64,000 nt of DNA from Baekduia alba (lineage in GTDB: Bacteria; Actinomycetota; Thermoleophilia; Solirubrobacterales; Solirubrobacteraceae), in NCBI RefSeq assembly GCF_028416635.1, contig NZ_CP114013.1, forward strand, positions 4,402,001 through 4,466,000. Reading direction: 5' to 3'. Below, in pieces: positions 34,342-41,695 of this stretch. Positions within the stretch are counted from its first letter, which is position 1, and every line of letters begins with the position of its first letter. The notes beneath the pieces are model-generated. The model had not been told where the DNA came from, did not search any database, and saw only the letters and a list, made by a program, of their open reading frames with translations. Made by a program: the position numbers and the translations under genes.

Positions 34342-36739
34342 CGTCTTCGACGCCGGCTCCTCGCCGGGGTGGGGTCGTCGTGAGCTGCTTGAGCAGGGTG
34401 CCGAGGTCGATCTGCACTGCGCCGACGCGGCCCTCGTAGTCACGCACCAGGCACTGCCCGCGGCGGAAGCGCTGCTGCCGAGCGACCAGCGCCGTGTCCT
34501 CGACGTCGAGGCCGAGATGGGCGATCACGCGCTTGGCCTCGCGCTCGGTCTTGACGCCGAAGGCGAAGTGCCAGCCGACAAGATCGATGACCGCTTGCAG
34601 GCCGTCGAGGAGCTGGTCGATTAGCACCGGGGTGCCGTTCTGACTGCGGCACCACTTGACGATGCGCATCACCAAGGAGAGGCCGACGACGTCGCCGACC
34701 AACTGGGAGACCTCCTCGAGGATCAGCAGCTTGTGGCGCGAGCGATCGCTGCCCAGCAGATCCATCGCGTGAACGGCCAGCAGCCGAAGCAGGGCGCGGC
34801 CCGTGCGCTCCTCAGGTGTGAGCTCGGCGCGCGGCGTGCCCGACTCAGGGAGGACGAGGTTGACGATGCGCATGCTCGTCACCGGCTTCTGCACCACGGG
34901 CGGCGGCGCCGTCGCGCGGTCAGCGAACCCGAGCTGGACCAAGCCCGAGCCGGCATGGATCTCCAGCGCACGTGCTGCCGCCCGCGCGTCGTCGCCGCCC
35001 TGTTCGAGGCGGTCGAGGATCAGGCCGCTGCTGCGGGCGCCGCGGTCGACGGCCTCGGCGACGGCGGCGCGGATCTCGGTCTGCCACGTCGGCGGGACCG
35101 GCGCGGGCAGCAACTCGGTCAGGAAGGAGTAGGCCAACTCCACGCGCATGTCCAGCGGGGCGATCCGCATCGGATCAAGACGTCCGCGGTCGCGATCGCC
35201 AGCGGTGATCTCGACGTGGTCGACGTGCTCCTCACCGATCGCCTCGGCCAGGCGGTGGTCGCCCTTGGGGTCGATGTCGACCACCGCCGAGCCGGTCATG
35301 AACGCCCCGGCCGCCAAGAGCTGCGCGGTGGCGGTCTTGCCTCGGCCGGGCGTTCCGGTGCAGAGCACGGCCGGGGTGTCGTCCTCGCGCGACCCCTCGG
35401 TCGCATCGAAGAGCACGGGCTGCGGCGAGCCTGACAGCGTGTGGCCGATCAGCAGCCCGGTGCGCGCCCCGACGGCGTGGGTTGCCGTGGGCACCATCGC
35501 GCCGAGCTGCTCGGGCAGGAACACGTCGTCGTAGCGCCGGACCCGCGGCAGCTGCGCGGGCAGATGGCCGAGCCACAGCGGCAACTGGATGTCCTTCGGG
35601 CGATGCAGCGCGATCGGCGCCAGCTCACGGCGCAGTCGTCGGACGCGCTCTTCGAGCTCCTCGGCCGACCACGCGCCGACGGCGAAGCTCACCTGGCCGC
35701 GAAGCAGCGGTGGCCGGTCGGTGGCCGTCAGCTCGTCCTCGAGCTCGCGGACGAGATCGGGACGCACGGCGGTGCGTGCGCTCGGGCCGTGGTCGCCGTG
35801 GCTCTCCTCGGCGAAGGCGTGGTCGGCGTCCACGATCCGACGGCGCACCAGCGACAACGCGGCATCGTTAGGAATCCACCGCGCCGAGAAGGTCGCGTCA
35901 ACCGGAAACCCAACCGCCTCCAGCGGCGCAAAGAGCAGCTCCGCCTGCCGGCCCGGAAAGGTCGTCGTCTCGGGCAGCGCCCCGGCGACAAGAACAGCCT
36001 GATGGACCTCCCCCACGATCAGCGTGTCGCGCTCGACGATGATCGGCTCGTCAAGCAGCGCCATCAGCTGCGCTTCCAGCGGGCGGAACCGTCGCCCGCC
36101 GTCCTCGTCCTCGGCGTCAAGGACCAGCGCTTGGGGCCGCCAGTGCTCGTCGCTCTCCGGTTCGCCGACCCCGCGCAGCGCCGTGCGGCGCAGCAGCCAC
36201 TGCAACTCGGCCGTCGATGCACGCTCAACATCGAGGTAGTCGCCGGCCCGGCCATAGGCGACCGCCTCGTGATCGAGAACCTCGTCGAGCCGACGCTGCG
36301 AGATGCCACGCGCGTCGCGCAACCCCACGAACCGGCGCACATCACCCAGAACCCCGGCCAACGAGCCGGAGAACCCCGACGGCGCGTCGAGCCGCACGGC
36401 GAGAAAGACCTCGGCGGTCGCCGCGCCGTAGCGGTCGATCGCTGTCGCGTGCTCGGTGATCAGCGCCGCCAGCCGCGCGTCCTGACCATGGACCGGGTCA
36501 AGCATCTGTCGTGCCGTCCGGGCGTACTGCAACGACGACGCCGCACGGCTCACGCGCAGGATCTGAAAGTCGGCCTCGGCCGCCGCCGCGAAGCTGGCCA
36601 GCGCGGCCAGACGCTCGATCTTGGCCGCCGTCGACAACCCGGCGTAAGACGCGGTGTGCACCCGAAACAGCGCCCACGCATCAGCGGCGTCGCGACCGAA
36701 CAGCACGTTGCGCCACGCGAAGCTCAACGGCGCGCGCAC
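34319..36739 (-). CDS. virB4: VirB4-type conjugation ATPase
   Basis: Drives assembly and transport in the T4SS. GTG 36739 (VRAPLSFAWRNVLFGRDAADA) overlaps the TcpE-like gene by 16 bp and gives 806 residues; a longer start would run deep into that gene. Walker A is CTGTPGRGKTATAQLL near residue 450 and Walker B SRHKLLILEEVSQLV near 670, with VLIDQLLDGLQAVID behind it as in VirB4/TraC. The N-terminal half is the CagE/TrbE-like domain. Confidence 0.92.
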   Translation of the reverse strand: MRAPLSFAWRNVLFGRDAADAWALFRVHTASYAGLSTAAKIERLAALASFAAAAEADFQILRVSRAASSLQYARTARQMLDPVHGQDARLAALITEHATAIDRYGAATAEVFLAVRLDAPSGFSGSLAGVLGDVRRFVGLRDARGISQRRLDEVLDHEAVAYGRAGDYLDVERASTAELQWLLRRTALRGVGEPESDEHWRPQALVLDAEDEDGGRRFRPLEAQLMALLDEPIIVERDTLIVGEVHQAVLVAGALPETTTFPGRQAELLFAPLEAVGFPVDATFSARWIPNDAALSLVRRRIVDADHAFAEESHGDHGPSARTAVRPDLVRELEDELTATDRPPLLRGQVSFAVGAWSAEELEERVRRLRRELAPIALHRPKDIQLPLWLGHLPAQLPRVRRYDDVFLPEQLGAMVPTATHAVGARTGLLIGHTLSGSPQPVLFDATEGSREDDTPAVLCTGTPGRGKTATAQLLAAGAFMTGSAVVDIDPKGDHRLAEAIGEEHVDHVEITAGDRDRGRLDPMRIAPLDMRVELAYSFLTELLPAPVPPTWQTEIRAAVAEAVDRGARSSGLILDRLEQGGDDARAAARALEIHAGSGLVQLGFADRATAPPPVVQKPVTSMRIVNLVLPESGTPRAELTPEERTGRALLRLLAVHAMDLLGSDRSRHKLLILEEVSQLVGDVVGLSLVMRIVKWCRSQNGTPVLIDQLLDGLQAVIDLVGWHFAFGVKTEREAKRVIAHLGLDVEDTALVARQQRFRRGQCLVRDYEGRVGAVQIDLGTLLKQLTTTPPRRGAGVEDDDQMALL

Positions 36740-37311
36740 GGCGCGACCTCCAGACGCATGCCCGACGACAGCGCGACCTCCTGGGGCTCCGACAACAACG
36801 TGTCGTCGGTCCCAGCCAGGCGTAGCACTCGACCTCGGAGCTCGAGTCGAGCCGGACACCGCAAGAGCACCGTGCCCGGCCCCCGCACCACACCGGCCCG
36901 ATAGCCGGCCGAGCGCTCATCGGACGCGACCGCGACCACCCCCAGATCGACGTCGCGTACCGGAGCGCGCTCAAGTCCTACAAGTCGCCGAGGCCCGAGC
37001 AAGAACATCATGTAGGCGATGATCGCCTCGTGGGCCGGGCGCCCATCCGCGCGCCGATGACACAGCGCGCGGGTGATGACGCCCGGCAACAGGATCAGCC
37101 GCACCGGCCACGGCAGCACCCCGAGCAGCGCTCCCGCCAATGGCAACGAGCCCGCGATGACCAACGCCACGGCGACCGCCGCCGCGTAGGCCAGCGCCAC
37201 CAGCGGAATGCCGTAGGGCACCGGGATGCGGAACCGGTCGATGCGATGCAGCCGCCGCTCCAGCTCGAAGGCCAGCCGGTAGGAGCGCAGCGTGACCTTG
37301 TTATCGCTCAT
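36724..37311 (-). CDS. tcpE: TcpE-family conjugal transfer membrane protein
   Basis: 195 residues. SYRLAFELERRLHRIDRFRIPVPYGI precedes two closely spaced membrane helices (VALAYAAAVAVALVIAGSLP and GVLPWPVRLILLPGVIT) and a cytoplasmic beta-rich domain. This is the PrgI/TcpE layout of Gram-positive T4SSs, which sit next to VirB4 as here. The start overlaps the pilin-like gene by 4 bp. Confidence 0.8.
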   Translation of the reverse strand: MSDNKVTLRSYRLAFELERRLHRIDRFRIPVPYGIPLVALAYAAAVAVALVIAGSLPLAGALLGVLPWPVRLILLPGVITRALCHRRADGRPAHEAIIAYMMFLLGPRRLVGLERAPVRDVDLGVVAVASDERSAGYRAGVVRGPGTVLLRCPARLELRGRVLRLAGTDDTLLSEPQEVALSSGMRLEVAPCARR

Positions 37312-37706
37312 GTCCCCTCCAGCGACTTCCAGAGATCCACGATCACGCTCTTGACCATGTCCTGAGCGAAGATGAACCCACCCAGGACGACAACAAGTCC
37401 GGCGAGCACGACGCCGCCGTTGACGTCACGGCGGCCGAGGATCGGCAGCGTCACCAAGCCGGCCACCGCGAGGAACAGGCCGGTCGACAGCGACTTGACC
37501 TGGTCGCCGAGGTTCTTGCCGAACTGGCCCGGGTCGGCCATCGCGCTCGTCGCGCCGAGCGCGGCCCACATCAGGGCGATGAGGGTGCTCAGCGCGAGCC
37601 GGCGGATCCGCCGCAGCGTCGCAGCGCTGCGACTGGGTGCTGGAAGGCGTCGCACCCGGCGACGCGGCGGCCGTGCGGTGCTCGGGACGCGAGATGGAGA
37701 TGTCAT
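37308..37706 (-). CDS. VirB2/TcpD-like small membrane protein
   Basis: 132 residues from ATG 37706, preceded by CTAGGAGC. A basic N-terminus, then a cleavable signal-like helix (LALSTLIALMWAALGATSAMA), ADPGQFGKNLGDQVKSLSTG, and two hydrophobic helices (LFLAVAGLVTLPILG and GGVVLAGLVVVLGGFIFA). This is the usual shape of T4SS pilin-like subunits. Position second in the conserved string before TcpE supports it. Confidence 0.7.
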   Translation of the reverse strand: MTSPSRVPSTARPPRRRVRRLPAPSRSAATLRRIRRLALSTLIALMWAALGATSAMADPGQFGKNLGDQVKSLSTGLFLAVAGLVTLPILGRRDVNGGVVLAGLVVVLGGFIFAQDMVKSVIVDLWKSLEGT

Positions 37707-37717
37707 CGTTGTTGCTC

Positions 37718-38539
37718 CTAGCTGAGGGGGTTGACTTGGATGCCGCGCACCAGCCACCGGCCGCCGACATGGACGACCCGCAGCTCGTAGCGAAGAGACA
37801 GCCGCACGCCGCCAGGCCCAGCGGCGGTGATGGCCACCGCGACGCGGGTCGGCCGCGCAGCCCAGGTGGTCGCCTCGACGCCGACCAGACGCGTGCGGGT
37901 CGGCGGCAGCGTCACCGCCGCGCCACGCGCAAGATCGGCGGCCAGGTCGACGCGATCGCCGGCGAGGTAGTGGCGGATCACGCGCGCGGCGACCTCCCGA
38001 AGCTGGGCGTCGTCGACCTCGAGCTCGGCCGGAACGACCGTGCTCGCGCGCACGGCGGGCGGTCCGACGAGCGAAGGTGCGGAAGGTACGAAGCGCCGGC
38101 CCGCTCGATCGACGCCGACCGGAACCGCCAGGTACCAGGAGCGCCGGCCGTCGTCGAGCAGGACGGTCACCATCCGCCCGCCGCCGGCTCGCGGCTGAGA
38201 CGCGACCGCCGTCGACCAGCGAACACGGATCCCAGCGCTGCTCGCGTCCGCGGCGGACGCGGTCTCCGGCAACCCGTAGGCCTTCATGGCTCGGTCGCGG
38301 TCGGCGGGATCTGCCGTCGCGGGTGCGACGAACGCCCGCGCGAATGCCTCAGCGAAACCGTCGAGCGAGTCATCGGACGATGCCGACGACGTTGCCTTGG
38401 TCGGCGCGGCGGCGTCCTTGGCCAGCGTCGCGCGCAGTCCGGCGAGGCTCAGGATCGAGCAGCACGTGATGAGCGCGACACGGGGCGCGCGAGCGCGCCA
38501 GCGCAGCACCGAGATCGAGACGACCCGAGCGCGCGGCAT
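37718..38539 (-). CDS. tcpC: TcpC-family conjugal transfer protein
   Basis: 273 residues. One N-terminal membrane segment (VALITCCSILSLAGLRATL) is followed by a linker and two NTF2-like beta domains (AEAFARAFVAP..; VIRHYLAGD..LRYELRVVHVGGRWLVRGI), as in TcpC/VirB8-like scaffold proteins. Start and upstream stop are immediately adjacent. TcpC links the membrane complex to the cell envelope in Tcp-type T4SSs. Confidence 0.8.
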   Translation of the reverse strand: MPRARVVSISVLRWRARAPRVALITCCSILSLAGLRATLAKDAAAPTKATSSASSDDSLDGFAEAFARAFVAPATADPADRDRAMKAYGLPETASAADASSAGIRVRWSTAVASQPRAGGGRMVTVLLDDGRRSWYLAVPVGVDRAGRRFVPSAPSLVGPPAVRASTVVPAELEVDDAQLREVAARVIRHYLAGDRVDLAADLARGAAVTLPPTRTRLVGVEATTWAARPTRVAVAITAAGPGGVRLSLRYELRVVHVGGRWLVRGIQVNPLS

Positions 38540-39022
38540 CTAGAAGAACTCCCGGGAGATGCCATCGCTCGAACGAGCCGGCGCCGGCGCGGGTCGCACC
38601 GGAGTCGGAGCCGGACGGGCAGGAAGCTGAGGCGCCGCCGCCTGAGGAGAAGGCGACGGCGCAGAGACGACCGCCGGGGCCGCAGCATGCGACCGGCGCC
38701 GCCGATGGTGCTTCGGGTGCTTCGCCGGCACCACCCGCCGCCGCGGCCGAGGCCGCGCCCGGTGAGCAGGCGCTGTCCGCGCTGGACTGACCGTCGCCAA
38801 CGACGACGTCTCCGGCGCGGACGGCTGGACGACAGCGACCCGATGCCCCGCATGGCCTGACACAACAAGAGCACCAACAACTCCTGTCGCCAGGGCCACC
38901 GCCGCAACCCGCGTGTCCCACCACGAGCCGCGGCGCTGAGCCGGAACGACGATCGCTTCCGAGCTCACCGACTCATCGGTGACCTCGAAGATGATGGACT
39001 TGGGTCGGAGCGAGGCAACCAT
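38540..39022 (-). CDS. Single-pass membrane protein with Pro-rich outside tail, first gene of the T4SS operon
   Basis: 160 residues. A cytoplasmic N-terminus (about 35 aa) is followed by one membrane helix (VAAVALATGVVGALVVSGHA) and a basic, then Pro/Ala-rich extracytoplasmic tail (HPKHHRRRRSHAAAPAV; PAPTPVRPAPAPARSS). No enzyme motif. ATG 39022 lies 9 bp after the element-wide motif and is preceded by AAGGAG. All eight genes to 29565 follow with overlaps or tiny gaps, so this site probably drives the whole mating apparatus. Confidence 0.7.
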   Translation of the reverse strand: MVASLRPKSIIFEVTDESVSSEAIVVPAQRRGSWWDTRVAAVALATGVVGALVVSGHAGHRVAVVQPSAPETSSLATVSPARTAPAHRARPRPRRRVVPAKHPKHHRRRRSHAAAPAVVSAPSPSPQAAAPQLPARPAPTPVRPAPAPARSSDGISREFF

Positions 39023-39031
39023 CGCTCCTTA

Positions 39032-39057
39032 GTCGACGAGCGGCCAGATCACCCCTC
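39032..39057 (-). promoter_or_regulatory. Element-wide two-block motif upstream of the T4SS operon (site B)
   Basis: Read on the minus strand: GAGGGG, 11 nt, CTCGTCGAC, then TAAGGAG. The tail doubles as the ribosome binding site of the first T4SS gene. Upstream it shares an additional CGAAAGA-plus-G-run with site D at 43897. Confidence 0.8.
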
Positions 39058-39150
39058 CCCCCTCTTTCGCGGCCCGCCGGGCGAACTGCAAGCGGAAGTC
39101 CACCCGGTCGCTCGTCAGCCGCTCCGGCAGCCGTTGACCCCGTCTCGGCG

Positions 39151-40209
39151 TCAGCGGGGCGGGATGATGCGGCGGGCGCGCATCTCGTCGAAGATCCGGA
39201 CGAACATCGCCTCGGTGTCGACGTACTCGTGGAAGCCGTGACGCCGCGCCTTGGAGCCGTCAGCGATCAGGTCGTAGTCCCAGGAGAACACGGCGTCGCC
39301 GAAGACCCAGGAGGACACGTCGCGGTACGGCGTCGGCGCAAGGTCGTGAGCGGCGACGATCTGCTCCCAGACCGGCTCCTTGTCGCCCATGACATCAGCC
39401 AGGCGCATCGGCAGGGGCGGGGCGACGGGGATGTTGAAGTCCTTCGCGAGGATGGGCCAGAGGTGCTCCCAGCGGAAGAGGTCGCCGTTGTTGATGTTGT
39501 AGGCCTGGTTGGCGGCGCGGGGGTCGGTGGCCGCCCAGACCATCGCCTTGGCCAGCAGGCCGGCGTCGGTCATCTCGATCAGCGACCGGTACGCGCCCGG
39601 CACGCCGGGGAAGCGCAGCGGGACCTTCAGATGCTTGCTGACCGTGGCGTAGACCGCGAGGACCATCGCCAGGTTCATCGGGATCCCCAGCGCCACTCCG
39701 CAGACCACCGACGGGCGCAGCGCCGACCACCTCCAACCCTTGCCCTCCTGGAGGCGCTCGAGGAAAGCCTGCTGCTCGACGTTGAACTCCGGCGGCATGT
39801 GCGGCAGATCGTCCTCCCGCGCCGGGCTCTTGAACGGCCCCAGATGCGCGCCATAGACCTTGTAGCCCTGCATCAGCTGGACGTGACGCAACCCGGCGGC
39901 GACCGGCTCGATCGCCTCCAGCACGTTGACGAGCATCCGCTGGTTGGGCTCCACCAGCTCGGCGAAGGTCGGCGCATCCTGATAGGCGGCGTAGAAGACG
40001 TGGGTGACATCGGACAGGCCGGCCAGCACGGTCCGCGTGGCCGCGGCGTCGTGCAGGTCGACACGCACATGGCGCACCCGCTCGGAGTCCTCGCCCCCGC
40101 GCCGCGAGAGCCCGATCACCTTCCAGCCACCCAGCTCTTGCAGGTGGGCGACGAGGTTGCCGCCGATCACCCCACGGGCCCCGACCACCAATGCCACGTT
40201 GTCCATCAT
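39151..40209 (-). CDS. NAD(P)-dependent reductase of the PRISE-type SDR family
   Basis: 352 residues from ATG 40209. The Rossmann start is ALVVGARGVIGGNL, with cofactor-binding VIGLSRRGG and FYAAYQD. The PRISE signature (progesterone 5-beta-reductase/iridoid synthase-like) shows in NQAYNINNGDLFRWEHLWP, with QGYKVYGAHLGP carrying the catalytic Lys/Tyr region. Such enzymes reduce activated enones. The gene is divergent from an ArsR regulator 85 bp away and is metabolic cargo rather than a transfer gene. Confidence 0.85.
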   Translation of the reverse strand: MMDNVALVVGARGVIGGNLVAHLQELGGWKVIGLSRRGGEDSERVRHVRVDLHDAAATRTVLAGLSDVTHVFYAAYQDAPTFAELVEPNQRMLVNVLEAIEPVAAGLRHVQLMQGYKVYGAHLGPFKSPAREDDLPHMPPEFNVEQQAFLERLQEGKGWRWSALRPSVVCGVALGIPMNLAMVLAVYATVSKHLKVPLRFPGVPGAYRSLIEMTDAGLLAKAMVWAATDPRAANQAYNINNGDLFRWEHLWPILAKDFNIPVAPPLPMRLADVMGDKEPVWEQIVAAHDLAPTPYRDVSSWVFGDAVFSWDYDLIADGSKARRHGFHEYVDTEAMFVRIFDEMRARRIIPPR

Positions 40210-40238
40210 CTTGCTCCGATCGCCATATCGTGAATTAC

Positions 40239-40288
40239 CGATGTCCCGATCGAACGTAGCAGGCATCGGAAGATCACGATGTCTCGAT
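40239..40288. promoter_or_regulatory. Repeated operator-like motif between the reductase and ArsR genes
   Basis: CGATGTCCCGAT (40239-40250) and CGATGTCTCGAT (40277-40288) are direct repeats 38 bp apart, each partly palindromic (CGAT..CGAT / ATCG). They lie in the short divergent intergenic region and are plausible binding sites of the adjacent ArsR-type protein controlling both directions. Confidence 0.5.
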
Positions 40289-40294
40289 ATCCTC

Positions 40295-40627
40295 ATGGCC
40301 ATGGCTCCAGCCGCCGCCTCTGACACCGACGAGCTCGTCGACGTCTTCAAGGCCCTGTCCAACCCCAAGCGCCTGCAGATCATGGCCTGGCTGCGCGACC
40401 CCGCCGAGCACTTCGCCCCGCAGGCCGACCCGATGGACGAGGTCGGCGTCTGCGTCAAGCAGATCCAGGCCAAGGCCGGCATCTCGCAGTCGACCGCCTC
40501 GCAGTTCATGTCCGTGTTGCAACGCGCCGGGCTGGTGGAGAGCACGCGCATCGGGCCGTGGACCTACTACCGCCGCGACGCCCAGCGCATCGCCGCCCTC
40601 CCCGACCTCCTCAAAGGCACCCTGTGA
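40295..40627 (+). CDS. ArsR-family winged-helix regulator
   Basis: 110 residues from ATG 40295. ELVDVFKALSNPKRLQIMAWL is the canonical ArsR start, and CVKQIQAKAGISQSTASQFMSVLQRAGLVE the HTH, followed by the wing RIGPWTYYRRD. A single Cys in the recognition region makes a metal-thiolate site unlikely; redox or small-molecule sensing is more plausible. It overlaps the PPOX gene start (GTGA). Confidence 0.88.
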   Translation: MAMAPAAASDTDELVDVFKALSNPKRLQIMAWLRDPAEHFAPQADPMDEVGVCVKQIQAKAGISQSTASQFMSVLQRAGLVESTRIGPWTYYRRDAQRIAALPDLLKGTL

Positions 40628-41046
40628 CCCCGCTCTCCCCCGAGCTCCAGACGCTAATCGTTTCCGGACCGCTCGCACACCTCACCACGATCAACGCCGA
40701 TGGCAGCCCGCAGGTCACCATGGTCTGGATCGGCCTCGACGGCGAGACGATCGTCAGCGGCCACATGGGCCGCTACCGGAAGTTGAAGAACATCGAACGC
40801 GATCCTCGCGTCGTGCTGTCCTTCGCCGCCGACCGCGACCACGACCAGGTCCTCAACCCCTACGCCGTCCTGACCTGCACCGCTACCGTCGAACCCAGCG
40901 ACGATGCCTGGGATCTTCTGGACCGCCTGACCAAGACCTACATGAGCCCCGACGCCACCTTCCCCGCCCCACCCGGCCCCGGCTACATCGTCCGCTACCG
41001 CGTCGAGCGCGTCGGCGGCGTCGGGCCCTGGGCCGACGTTCGCTGA
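40624..41046 (+). CDS. PPOX-class F420- or flavin-dependent oxidoreductase
   Basis: 140 residues from GTG 40624, overlapping the regulator stop. The split-barrel fold of the pyridoxamine-phosphate-oxidase/F420 family is evident: GPLAHLTTINADGSPQVTMVWIGLDGETI, MGRYRKLKNIERDPRVVLSF. Members reduce or oxidise small molecules with F420 or FMN. Together with the PRISE-type reductase it forms a small redox cassette under one regulator. Confidence 0.85.
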   Translation: MTPLSPELQTLIVSGPLAHLTTINADGSPQVTMVWIGLDGETIVSGHMGRYRKLKNIERDPRVVLSFAADRDHDQVLNPYAVLTCTATVEPSDDAWDLLDRLTKTYMSPDATFPAPPGPGYIVRYRVERVGGVGPWADVR

Positions 41047-41104
41047 AAGCACGCCAGGCGAGGGGGCCGCATTTCCGCCGTCGCCCTTGCCGTGTAGGGC
41101 TGCG

Positions 41105-41653
41105 TCAGCAGGCGACGATCAGATGAAACGGAAGGTCGGCCGGGTTCCCGGCGGCATCGTAGGTCTGAACGCCTGCAGACCCCGCATGATCGTTGACGGT
41201 GACCCGGCCCGCCGGAGCAGACGAAGCATCGGTCGTTCCGAGTGTCGCTGAGTACGCGCAGCCGCTCACAGATTCGGAAAAGCCGACGACATATGTCCCC
41301 ACAGCCGTGTCGCGACCGCCCGACTTCGCGTCGCCTCGCACGAAGCCTCCGCCGGCGGTGACAGCGGCGAAATGCTTAACCGCTGGTGCGCCAGAGGGGC
41401 CTTGGGGTCCAGCTGGCCCGGCCTGACCTCGCAACGAGGTTCTCGCCGAGGTGCTGATGTCCTGGAGGCGGATCGTCCGGTCGCGGATCTCGCCGGTGTG
41501 GACGGCGTCGGTCTTGATCTGCGTGGTGCCGACGCTGTTCTTGGGCAGCTTGATCGCGGCGTAGGACGAGCCGCCCAGGGCGATGAACAACGCGAGCGTC
41601 GCGACGACGTTGGCGTAGGTGAGGCGATTGACGAGGCGGCGCAGCATCAGCAT
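41105..41653 (-). CDS. Secreted collagen-like small protein
   Basis: 182 residues from ATG 41653. The N-terminus NRLTYANVVATLALFIALGG is a signal/anchor seen repeatedly in Solirubrobacterales proteins, followed by KLPKNSVGTTQIKTDAV, a collagen-like GQAGPAGPQGPSGAP stretch and a beta-rich C-terminus with two Cys. Probably exported and surface-associated. It lies downstream of the adhesin-like gene on the same strand and may aid cell-cell contact. Confidence 0.7.
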   Translation of the reverse strand: MLMLRRLVNRLTYANVVATLALFIALGGSSYAAIKLPKNSVGTTQIKTDAVHTGEIRDRTIRLQDISTSARTSLRGQAGPAGPQGPSGAPAVKHFAAVTAGGGFVRGDAKSGGRDTAVGTYVVGFSESVSGCAYSATLGTTDASSAPAGRVTVNDHAGSAGVQTYDAAGNPADLPFHLIVAC

Positions 41654-41695
41654 GTCTCCCTTAGGTCTGAGGCGTTCAGCGTCGGAGTCTCTCCC

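Noticed and set aside
40239-40288. Reading the repeated CGATGTCYCGAT as further copies of the transfer motif
   Set aside because: Different sequence and spacing; it fits the adjacent ArsR gene better.
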